Assembly (NCBI GenBank): GCA_038212015.1 | Contig: JBBQUY010000015.1 | Coordinates: forward strand, 1-52,850 | Length of the DNA stretch: 52,850 bases | Origin: JAGQUL01 sp038212015 | GTDB taxonomy: Bacteria > Actinomycetota > Thermoleophilia > Gaiellales > SKUG01 | Reading direction: 5' to 3' | In this document: positions 25,288 to 33,400 of the stretch, piece after piece | Layout of the letters: every line of letters starts with the position of its first letter | Numbering within the stretch: position 1 is the stretch's first letter | Position numbers and translations under genes: made by a program | Notes under the pieces: model-generated | What the model was told of the DNA's origin: nothing | What the model saw: the letters and a program-made list of their open reading frames with translations, nothing else | Database searches by the model: none

Positions 25288-26009
25288 TCAGGGCGTTCCG
25301 CCGGATGTGCCGGGCGGAGGCGGCGCGGACGCTGCCATCGCCGTTGCACCCATGCCGTTCGCGGTTCCACCGCCGCCGCTTGACGACGCCGGCGCTGCAG
25401 GTTGTGCGCCTGCGGCCGGTGCACCCGCAGCTGCGGTGCCCGTGGGTGCCGCGGCACCCGGAAGCGGCGGCGCTGACGGAGGTGGCGTCGGCGGCGTACC
25501 GGGCGGAGTCGTGCCACCAGGGGGCGGGGTCGTCGGCGACCCGGCGTCGGCGGTGGCGTACCTGGTGTCGGCGGCAGGCCTCCGCCACCGGTCGCCTGCT
25601 TCGACAGCATCGACACGAGCTGGTTGAGTACTTCCACGAGCTGCTGCAGCAGCTTCGCGAGCTGTGCCTGCTGGTCGGGAGTCATGGCGGTCGCACCGCC
25701 GCCCGAGATGTTCTGCGCACCCGCGGATGCGCCGGCAACGGCGCCTGGAGCGGTCGTCGCGCTGGGCGCTGCACCCGGAGCGGGAGTCGTCGGAGCCGCA
25801 CCCGGTACGGGCGGTGCGGTGGGCGAAGCTGCTGCTCCGCCGCCTGCCGCGCCGGCAACGGTGCCGGGGGCCGCAGTCGATGGAGCGGCCGTGGTCGGCG
25901 GCGCTGCGGGCGGCGTGACGGCTGGTGGTCCGCCTGCCGGTGGTGCACCGGCTGCTCCACCGCCCTGCAGGACTGGCGGCGCGACGCCGCAGTCGATTGC
26001 TGCTCCCAT
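25288..26009 (-). CDS. Pro/Ala-rich hypothetical protein, apparent single-base frameshift
   Basis: A Pro/Ala/Gly/Thr-rich protein starting MGAAIDCGVAPPVLQGGG, with AGGGGAG about 6 nt before the ATG. A helical patch, QLAKLLQQLVEVLNQLVSML, sits in the middle and could mediate oligomerisation. After ...PPTPGTPPPTPG the frame abruptly becomes Arg-rich. Shifting frame at the GGG run near 25541-25544 restores the same composition (SPTTPPPGGTTPPG ... ASAPPPPGTSGGTP) up to a TGA at 25288. One missing G would explain it: a sequencing error, a genuine mutation, or less likely programmed slippage. There is no signal peptide and no known domain. Without the correction the frame would run on into leuS. 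Confidence 0.6.
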
Positions 26010-26180
26010 ACTGTACTCCCCTCGTTCCACGTGGCCCGGTGCTGGATTCCGGTCCCCGAGCGGCCGTTCCCCAACGGTCACCACATCCAGCGAACCACTG
26101 CTGGCGTCCGCCGACAAGGGGGAACCGTCACGCACACGGGATACAGCGTCGACCTGCACTCGAACCGCGGCGCATGCAGG

Positions 26181-26186
26181 TAGTAT
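26181..26186 (+). promoter_or_regulatory. -10 box of the guanine-type deaminase gene
   Basis: TAGTAT would start transcription near 26193, giving a leader of about 50 nt that contains GGGAGG (26231-26236) 5 nt before the GTG at 26242. The rest of the 232-nt divergent gap (26010-26241) shows no gene. Confidence 0.45.
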
Positions 26187-26241
26187 TCGCCCGCTGTGGG
26201 TCGTGCGCAGGGAGCACGCGGCCAGGGCCAGGGAGGACGAC

Positions 26242-27630
26242 GTGGCAGGCGAGGGACGGATCGTGGTCGAAGACTGCGCCATCGCGACGATGGACGCAGC
26301 CGGCACGGAGCATCTGGACGGTCACGTCGTGTTCGAGGGCGCCCGGATCGTGGCCGTCGGGCCCGGCCGTGCGCCGGAGCAGCTGCGACGCGACGCGCAG
26401 GTCGTGAGCCGTCCCGGCTTCCTCGTCACGCCCGGGCTCGTGAACTGCCACCACCACATGTGTCAGGCCCTCACGCGCGGCCTCGCACAGGATTCGATCC
26501 TGTTCGAGTGGCTCACCACCCTGTATCCGACCTGGGCGCACTTCGACGAGGCCGGCGAGGACGCCGCGTCGCGCGCCGCGATCGCCGGCCTGCTGCGCTC
26601 CGGCTGCTCGCTGACGACCGACCACCACTACCTGCATCCAGCGGGCGCGGGTGACCTGCTCGGTGTCGAAGTCGCCGCGGCACGCGACCTGGGAATGCGC
26701 TTTCATCCGGGGCGCGGATCCATGGACCTGGGCGCGTCCGAAGGTGGGCTGCCGCCGGACCACGTCGTGGAGGACACCGATGCGATCCTCGCGGCTACCG
26801 AGGATGCGCTCGACCGATTCCACGACGCCTCGTTCGACTCGATGCTGCGGATCGCCGTCGCGCCGTGCTCGCCCTTCACCGTGACCGAGCGACTCATGCG
26901 CGAATCGGCGGAGCTCGCACGCCGCCACGGCGTCCGCCTGCACACGCACCTGGCCGAGACCGTCGAGGAAGACGCGTACTGCCTGGAACACCACGGCTGC
27001 CGGCCGGTGGAGTACCTCGAGCGCCTGGGCTGGATCGGCGACGACGTCTGGCTCGCGCACTGCGTGCACCTCGACGATGCGGAGATCGCGCTGTTCGGGC
27101 GTGAGGGCATCGGCGTGGCGCACTGCCCGAGCTCCAACGCGCGACTCGGCGCCGGCATCGCACGCACGGCGGACCTGCTGGCGGCGGGCGCACCCGTGGG
27201 GCTCGGTGTGGACGGGTCCGCATCCAACGAATCGCTCGGGCTCAACGTCGAGGTGCGCGAGGCAATGCTCTTCGCACGCCTTCGTGGCGGACCGACGGCG
27301 ATGAGCGCACGCACGGCGCTCGCGATGGGAACGATGCACGGTGCGCGTTGTCTGGGTCGCGAGCACGAAGTCGGCTCGCTCGAGGTCGGCAAGCTCGCCG
27401 ACGTCGCGCTCTGGGACCTGACCGGCCTCGAACATGCCGGCATCGCCGATCCGATCGCCGCGCTCGTGTTCACCGCGCCGCGCCAGGTGCACACGCTCTA
27501 CGTGCAGGGACGCGCGGTCGTCGACGCGGGCGAGCTGCGCACGGGCGACGAGGAGACCATCGCCGCGGACCTGACCCGCGAGGCCCAGCGTATCGCCGAG
27601 CGCGCGGAGCGAGCGGGAGTGACTGCCTGA
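26242..27630 (+). CDS. Amidohydrolase, probable 8-oxoguanine deaminase (AtzB/TrzN-like group)
   Basis: A 462-residue metal-dependent hydrolase of the amidohydrolase superfamily. Metal ligands are visible: VNCHHHMCQALTRGLAQD (HxH) near residue 68, LHTHLAET in the middle, HCVHL and GVDGSASNES (catalytic Asp). The LVTPGLVNCHHHMCQ and LFEWLTTLYPTWAHF segments resemble 8-oxoguanine deaminases and hydroxyatrazine hydrolases; the purine substrate is an inference from that resemblance. GTG 26242 was chosen because GGGAGG lies 5 nt upstream. It is convergent with an adenine-deaminase gene, so the pair would support purine salvage or clearance of oxidised bases. Confidence 0.82.
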   Translation: MAGEGRIVVEDCAIATMDAAGTEHLDGHVVFEGARIVAVGPGRAPEQLRRDAQVVSRPGFLVTPGLVNCHHHMCQALTRGLAQDSILFEWLTTLYPTWAHFDEAGEDAASRAAIAGLLRSGCSLTTDHHYLHPAGAGDLLGVEVAAARDLGMRFHPGRGSMDLGASEGGLPPDHVVEDTDAILAATEDALDRFHDASFDSMLRIAVAPCSPFTVTERLMRESAELARRHGVRLHTHLAETVEEDAYCLEHHGCRPVEYLERLGWIGDDVWLAHCVHLDDAEIALFGREGIGVAHCPSSNARLGAGIARTADLLAAGAPVGLGVDGSASNESLGLNVEVREAMLFARLRGGPTAMSARTALAMGTMHGARCLGREHEVGSLEVGKLADVALWDLTGLEHAGIADPIAALVFTAPRQVHTLYVQGRAVVDAGELRTGDEETIAADLTREAQRIAERAERAGVTA

Positions 27631-27649
27631 CCGCCAGCTCACGCCCGGT

Positions 27650-27830
27650 TGACTGGTTGTCCTGACTGCGATCAAATCGCAGTGACGACAACCACATGCA
27701 GAGCTCGCGGGTGACTGGTTGCGATGACTGCGAACAGATCGCAGTGAGGACGACCACATGCGGAGGTGGCGGGTGACTGGTTGTCTTGACTGCGATCAGA
27801 TCGCAGTCAAGACAGCCACCCGGTGTGCGC
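27650..27830. repeat. Three tandem 62-bp palindromic repeats
   Basis: The gap between two convergent genes holds three units with a period of 62 bp (TGACTGG recurs at 27650, 27712 and 27774). Each unit is an imperfect palindrome centred on TGCGATCAGATCGCA-type sequence. In the third, TGTCTTGACTGCGATC and its exact complement flank a single A (27780s to 27816), a perfect 16-bp arm extendable to 19 with one G-T. Arms in units 1 and 2 have diverged. The array could act as a double terminator or be a palindromic mobile repeat. It is not a CRISPR array. Confidence 0.85.
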
Positions 27831-27847
27831 GAATGCGGTGAGGGGGA

Positions 27848-29650
27848 TCAGGCCTTGACCGCGTCGCCGGCGAGCACGTTCACGAGTTCGAAGCGATCGA
27901 CGTCCACGTAGCCGCGGTCGGTGAGCTTGAGCGACGGAATGACGCTCAGCGCGAGAAACGACAGCACCATGAACGGGGCATCGACCGTGACGCCCTGCTC
28001 GCGAAGCAGCGCATGGAGGCGGTCCATCGTGGCGGCGACCTCGTGCGGCGGGGCATCCGTCATGATCCCGGCCACCGGCAGTGGCAGCTCGCCGACGATC
28101 TCACCCTCGCGTGCGACGACGATGCCCCCGCCGATCTCCGCGAGCCGTTCGACGCTCGCGCGCATCGATGCATCGTCGGCACCGACGACCACGCAGTTGT
28201 GTGCGTCGTGCGCGACCGTGGATGCGAACGCGCCGGACCGCAGTCCGAACCCGTGTACGAAGCCGGTCCCGATTCGCCCCGACGCCTGGTGGCGCTCGAC
28301 GACCGCCAGTTTTGCAATGTCCTGGGTCACGTCACACGAGACCTCGCCGTCGACTACCGGCAGCTCGTCGATGCGATGCTCGGTGAGCAGCTGCCCGTCC
28401 CGGGCGCCGACCACGCGAACGTGTACCGTGTCGGACACCGTGTCAGTCGGCAAGTCAGTCGCCTCGACCCGGAATGACAGCGCGTCGAGTGGCGCGATCC
28501 GGACGGTGTCCGTGACCGATCCGGGTGACGGCGTACGCGCTTCGACGAGCAATTTCCCATCACGTGCGACCAGACGTCCGGCGCTCCAGACGAGGTCGGG
28601 CAGGAACGATTCGAGATCCGGAAGCACGAGTACGTCCGCCCGCGCGCCCGGCACGAGTGCGCCATGATCGCGAAGCCCGTGCGCGAGCGCCGGGTGCAGC
28701 GTCGCGAGCAGCAGCGCGTCGATCGGATCGATGCCGCCGGCGATGCACACGCGCAGCAGGTGGTCGAAGTGGCCCTCGTCGACGAGGTGATCGGGCTCGC
28801 GATCGTCCGTGCAGAGCGCCGTGAACGCAGGTCCGTGCTCGCGCACGAGCGGCAGCAGGTCCGCCAGGTTGCGCGCGTTGGACGCCTCGCGCATCAGCAC
28901 CCAGATTCCGCGGCGGCGCTTGTCGAGCGCCTCGGCCAGCTCGGTGCTCTCGTGATCGGAGTTGATGCGAGCCGCGGCGTACGCGTCGAGGTGGCGACCA
29001 CGCACGCCCGGCGCGTGACCGTCCGCGTGCGTCGCGCCGATCGCGCGCCGCTTCGCGAGTTCCGCGGCATCGCCCGCGATGATCGCCGGGAAGTTCATGA
29101 GCTCGCCGATGCCGAGCGCCCGCGGATGCTCGAGCAGGCGTTCCATCCCGTCGACGCCGATGCTCGCGCCAGCGGACTCGAACTGGCTCGCGGGCACGCA
29201 GCTGGGCACCATGAACCAGCAGTCGAGCGGCGAGCCGTCCGCGCTGTCCATGAACCAGCGCGTCCCCTCGACTCCGAGCACGTTGGCGACCTCGTGCGGC
29301 TCGGCAACCACCGTCGTCGTTCCGCGGGGTACGATCGCCTCCGCGAATCCCCCGACCGTCAGCTTGGAGGACTCGATGTGCACGTGCGCATCGACATAGC
29401 CGGGGACCACGTAGCGTCCGGTCGCATCCACGACCTCGTCTGCCTCGACGGACGTGCCCGACGACGGCGTTCCACCAGCACGCTCGACGACGGCCGCGAT
29501 CCGACCCTCCGCCACGAGCAGGTCCGCCTCGAGCCACTCGCGCGTGTGCACCGACAGCACGCGGCCACCGCGGATCGCCAGGTCGGCAGGTTCGTCGCCG
29601 CGCGCGACCGCCGCGAGCCTCGTCTCGTTCCAGCTGGGCGTATACGGCAT
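27848..29650 (-). CDS. ade: Adenine deaminase
   Basis: The enzyme hydrolyses adenine to hypoxanthine and ammonia. The 600-residue protein has the two-domain bacterial adenine-deaminase layout: a metal-dependent barrel with VPGYVDAHVHIESSKL (HxH), EPHEVANVLG, ELMNFPAIIAG, DGHAPGVRG, CTDDREPDHL, and a C-terminal domain with HDAHNCVVVGADD and LKLTDRGYVDV near the end. ATG 29650 is preceded by GGGAGG 7 nt upstream; a longer in-frame extension would run through the promoter region. TAGGAT at 29688-29693 is the likely -10. Divergent from the LPXTG protein gene and convergent with another purine-type deaminase. Confidence 0.93.
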   Translation of the reverse strand: MPYTPSWNETRLAAVARGDEPADLAIRGGRVLSVHTREWLEADLLVAEGRIAAVVERAGGTPSSGTSVEADEVVDATGRYVVPGYVDAHVHIESSKLTVGGFAEAIVPRGTTTVVAEPHEVANVLGVEGTRWFMDSADGSPLDCWFMVPSCVPASQFESAGASIGVDGMERLLEHPRALGIGELMNFPAIIAGDAAELAKRRAIGATHADGHAPGVRGRHLDAYAAARINSDHESTELAEALDKRRRGIWVLMREASNARNLADLLPLVREHGPAFTALCTDDREPDHLVDEGHFDHLLRVCIAGGIDPIDALLLATLHPALAHGLRDHGALVPGARADVLVLPDLESFLPDLVWSAGRLVARDGKLLVEARTPSPGSVTDTVRIAPLDALSFRVEATDLPTDTVSDTVHVRVVGARDGQLLTEHRIDELPVVDGEVSCDVTQDIAKLAVVERHQASGRIGTGFVHGFGLRSGAFASTVAHDAHNCVVVGADDASMRASVERLAEIGGGIVVAREGEIVGELPLPVAGIMTDAPPHEVAATMDRLHALLREQGVTVDAPFMVLSFLALSVIPSLKLTDRGYVDVDRFELVNVLAGDAVKA

Positions 29651-29687
29651 CCGGCAACCTCCCTCGCGCGCGTGCGGAATTCGCGAC

Positions 29688-29693
29688 ATCCTA
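29688..29693 (-). promoter_or_regulatory. -10 box of ade
   Basis: On the minus strand TAGGAT lies about 37 nt before the ATG, giving a short leader that includes GGGAGG. It is a match to the TANNNT consensus seen across the window. Confidence 0.45.
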
Positions 29694-29757
29694 GTGCGCC
29701 GACCGCCGCACGGCGCGGATTGCCCGAGAACCCCTTCACGAATGCGCGTTCGCATCG

Positions 29758-29763
29758 TAGTCT
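29758..29763 (+). promoter_or_regulatory. -10 box of the LPXTG protein gene
   Basis: TAGTCT would start transcription near 29770, about 50 nt before the TTG start at 29820, which has GGAAGG 7 nt upstream. Confidence 0.4.
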
Positions 29764-29819
29764 GGAGGAGAGCGGCCGTTGGATGGCCGCTCGTCACCCT
29801 GCCATCGGAAGGCACGCAC

Positions 29820-30245
29820 TTGCGCCCCGCACGCATTCTCATCCCCGTCGCGCTGGCCGCCCTGCTGCTCGTGCTCCCGACGTCCGCCGTCGCACAGAAC
29901 GCGGGCGAGCCGGAGATGATGGAGGATCCGGTCGAGGCGATGGAGCCGGAGATCGAGATCGCCAAGCCCGTCGAACCGGCCGCCGGCGACGATGTCGCTG
30001 CGCAGGGCGACGTGATGCCGCAGGCACACGGTGTCGCCGACGCAGCCGTGGCAGATGACGTGCAGGTCGTCGACTCCGCAGCCGCAGTGACGCCGACGTA
30101 TCCGGTCGTTTCGGGGACCGGTCAGCTGCCGTTCACTGGACTGGATTCCGGTCTGCTCGTGCAGCTGTTCCTGGTCGGATCGGTGTTGCTTGCCGGTGGG
30201 GTGACCGCCTTGGCCTGGGCTGGTGCACGAACCGAAACGGCCTAG
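29820..30245 (+). CDS. Small LPXTG-motif surface protein
   Basis: A 141-residue exported protein. TTG 29820 is chosen because GGAAGG lies 7 nt upstream and it opens directly on a signal peptide (ILIPVALAALLLVLPTSAVAQ). The mature part is an acidic, Ala/Val/Pro-rich spacer (EPEMMEDPVEAMEPEIEIAK...). It ends with LPFTG, a hydrophobic helix (LLVQLFLVGSVLLAGGVTALAW) and a short tail with Arg: the complete tripartite sorting signal for sortase attachment to peptidoglycan. No sortase gene is in the window. It lies 183 nt upstream of the giant surface-protein gene and could act with it, but that is inference. Confidence 0.72.
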   Translation: MRPARILIPVALAALLLVLPTSAVAQNAGEPEMMEDPVEAMEPEIEIAKPVEPAAGDDVAAQGDVMPQAHGVADAAVADDVQVVDSAAAVTPTYPVVSGTGQLPFTGLDSGLLVQLFLVGSVLLAGGVTALAWAGARTETA

Positions 30246-30302
30246 CTCTTCCGGATCGTTCACGTCCTGAACTACCGGATGCTCCTGCCATACGGCCCAC
30301 TC

Positions 30303-30327
30303 GCGTGCTGCAAGGTGTGCAGCACGC
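30303..30327 (+). promoter_or_regulatory. Perfect 10-bp inverted repeat before the giant surface-protein gene
   Basis: GCGTGCTGCA and TGCAGCACGC flank a 5-nt loop (AGGTG). No T run follows, so it may be a weak terminator for the LPXTG gene, an mRNA hairpin in the long leader, or an operator. The giant gene begins 100 nt downstream with GGAGG at 30410-30414, 13 nt before the ATG. Confidence 0.55.
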
Positions 30328-30427
30328 ACCGACGTTCCTCAAGAACGCCTGCTCCTGCGGCCGATGACTCCCGCACGGGCCGACATGCACGAGAGCGTGT
30401 CGGCGGGACGGAGGATCCACCCTGGCG

Positions 30428-33400
30428 ATGGCGCACCGCGCAGCCAGCACTCGACCGCTCACGACCTTCGCCACCATGCTGGTGGTCGGCTTCGCCATGC
30501 TCGCCGCCGCGACACCCGCGCTGGCAGACACGACCGCCCCGGACATCACGTTCGGCACCTGGACCGAATCCTCCCCCTACGCCCACTACGATGGGACCGA
30601 CGACGTCGACCGACTGTGGTTCAACCCGACCTTTTCGGGCAGCGCCACCGCCTCCATCATCGCGAAGGATCCCGAGACCGGCGTCAAGCATGTGACGTGG
30701 CCACAGCCACCCACCGGCTGGTCGCCGCCCGGCTCGAACGATGCGAGCGCTTCCGACTTGCCCGGCCTGGTCGCCTCGTTCTGGGACACGTCCTCGACGA
30801 TCTATGCATCGAACTTCACGGATGCGCCGGCGGTCACGCGCCTGGATCCGAACGTGGAGGTCAACTGGGGCACGGAGTCCCCGCACTCCTCGATCGCACC
30901 GTCGACATTCGCCGCTCGCTGGACGGGCCGGCTGCTTGCACCCGACACCGGCACCTACTTCTTCCAGACCAGGTCGAACGACGGAGTGCGGGTCAAGGTC
31001 AACGGCATGGAGGTCCTGCGCTGGTGGAACGACACAGGCTCCAACCACGTCGCGACCCAATGCCCCACGGGGATCGATCTCATCGCCGGCACGAAGTACG
31101 ACATCGTCGTCGAGTACTTCGAGAACACCACCAACAGCGCGTCGATGGAACTGCGCTGGCGGCGCCCCACGCAGGCTTCCGAGTATCGGACCCCCACCGG
31201 CTGCGACGCATCGCCCGCCTCGACTGACAACGCAGCCACGGGCATGACGGGCCTGGGGCTGTCGAACTATCCCGTCATTCCCGCAAGCCAGTTCACGGTC
31301 GGCGGCGGCGGATACTCGCGAACCTTCTCCTGGACCGCGGCGGCGGCCGGGGGTGCGCCGTTCATCACGGCCGAGAACGGCGACTCGCCCGGCGACGTGT
31401 CCTCCGCACGGCCGATCGAATTCGTCGCGGACGATCAGCCACCCGTAGCGGGCGGCACCGGCACCCTCGACATCCAGATGCCCGGGTGGGGAGCCGACGG
31501 CAGCAACTACCTCGTGTTTCCACGTGCCGACATGATCACCGATGCCGGCGCCTCCGCCGCGGACTACACGAAGATGACGCGACTGGTGCAGCGTCGCGAC
31601 GGGAGCCCGGACGGCCTCGGCGGCTGCACCACCGCGACCGCCAACTGGACGAACGTCGGCACGCCCATCCTGACGGCCACCTCGTACTCGGCACCGATAC
31701 CGGCCGCCGGCGTCTGCTCCGAATTCCGCTATCTCGTCACCGACACGGTCGGCAACACGCTCGAGCTGTACGCATCCGGGTTTCGCGGCTGGGACGGCTC
31801 CCTGCCGAACGTGACCGTCACCAGCATTGCCGAGGGCATCAACCCGCAGTACCAGCACGTCACGTCGGCGAGCACGATCTTCTTCAACGGCAATCAGTCG
31901 GGCACGTTCGACGTCACCGCCCAGCCCACGGACGCGGAAGCCGGCCCGTTCCGGATCCGGTTCCGCGGTCAGGGCGTCAACGGCTGGCTCAGCCCGGCGA
32001 CCGATCTCGACGTCTACGACCCGGGACCCTGGATCGGCACGTACGAATGGGACCCGAGCTCCGCCAGCCTCGGAGACCAGCGCATCGACGTGTGGGACTA
32101 CGCCTCACGCACCAGCTCACCGATCACGCATACGATCACCGATGATCCGCTCGGCCCGACCGGCGGGGCGTTCACGCCGGGTGACGGCATCACCTGGCGC
32201 AACACGCCGTCGGTTCCGTTCGACATGACGACCGCGATGTCCGATGGCACGGGAGCCGGCGTCGCGTCCTACCAGCTCCAGCGCGAAGCAGTGACCTGGA
32301 CCGCCGGCGCGTGCCCTGCGTTCACCGGCGTGTACACGAACGTCGGAGCGCCCGTCTACGGGAACCCGCCACCGCCCATCACCGCCGTCACCGACACGAC
32401 CGGCATCACCGACAACGCGTGCTACCGCTATCGCGTCGAGGCGACCGACAACGTCGGCAACCTCGGCTATGCGACCAACACCAACTCAGTGCGCGTCGAC
32501 GATACCGATCCCACCGTCACGCTCGACACCATCCCCGCGTCCGGCAGTGGCAGCATCACGATTGGCGGGACTGCATCCGACACGATGAGCGGCGTCGCGA
32601 GCGTCACCGTCCGCGTCGAGGACATGTCGGCACCCGGCCCGACGACGACCATCTACGCCGACTCGACCTTCAGCGCGACGACTCCCACGCAGGTCTGGGG
32701 CGATTTCATCTGGGATTCCACACCCTGGAACGGTCCCCACAGGCTGCACATCGACGTCATCGACGTCGCCGGCAACGTCGTCACCAGCGCGATCACGCAC
32801 GACATCCTGCTCGACAACAGCGCGCCGACGATCACGCACACCGGCTTCGCCGAGGGCAACCACCCCGAATACCAGCACATCGACCCGGTCGCCACCAACC
32901 ACCGGGCCTGGGTCAAGACGACCGGAATCGGTACAGCGATCCCGTCGATCTTCGCGACCTTCCTGCCCGACGATCCCGAATCCGGCATCGACTTCATCAC
33001 CACTCCGGCCGCGCCGGGCGGCACCACGGCGTGGACGCCGGCGACCGCGACCGTCGTGCAGGATCCCGGCCCGTACGTCCAGCAGTACACGTGGCAGGAC
33101 GGCGTCACGAGCTTCGGCCAGCGCGCAGCCACCGCTACCAGCGGATCCGGGAAGGTCTCGGCCGAGGCACCGTTCACCATCACCGAAGACAACACCGCCC
33201 CGGTCGGCGGATCGATCAGCCCGCAGCCGATTCCGGGCCCGACCTGGCACACGTCGCTGAGCGTCGCACTGTCGATCGTCGGCTTCGTCGACGCAGACGC
33301 GGGAATCGCAACGCAGCGCATCGAACGCGACGAGGTCGCTCGCAATGCAGCGGGATCCTGCAACGGTGCGCCCTGGCCGCTGACGTGGAGCACCGTGGTG

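Noticed and set aside
24177..26183. A 668-codon plus-strand frame overlapping leuS
   Set aside because: Arg-rich out-of-frame translation of leuS and of the minus-strand Pro-rich gene.
27650..27830. CRISPR array
   Set aside because: Units are diverged along their whole length, palindromic, without distinct repeat and spacer parts, and there are no cas genes.
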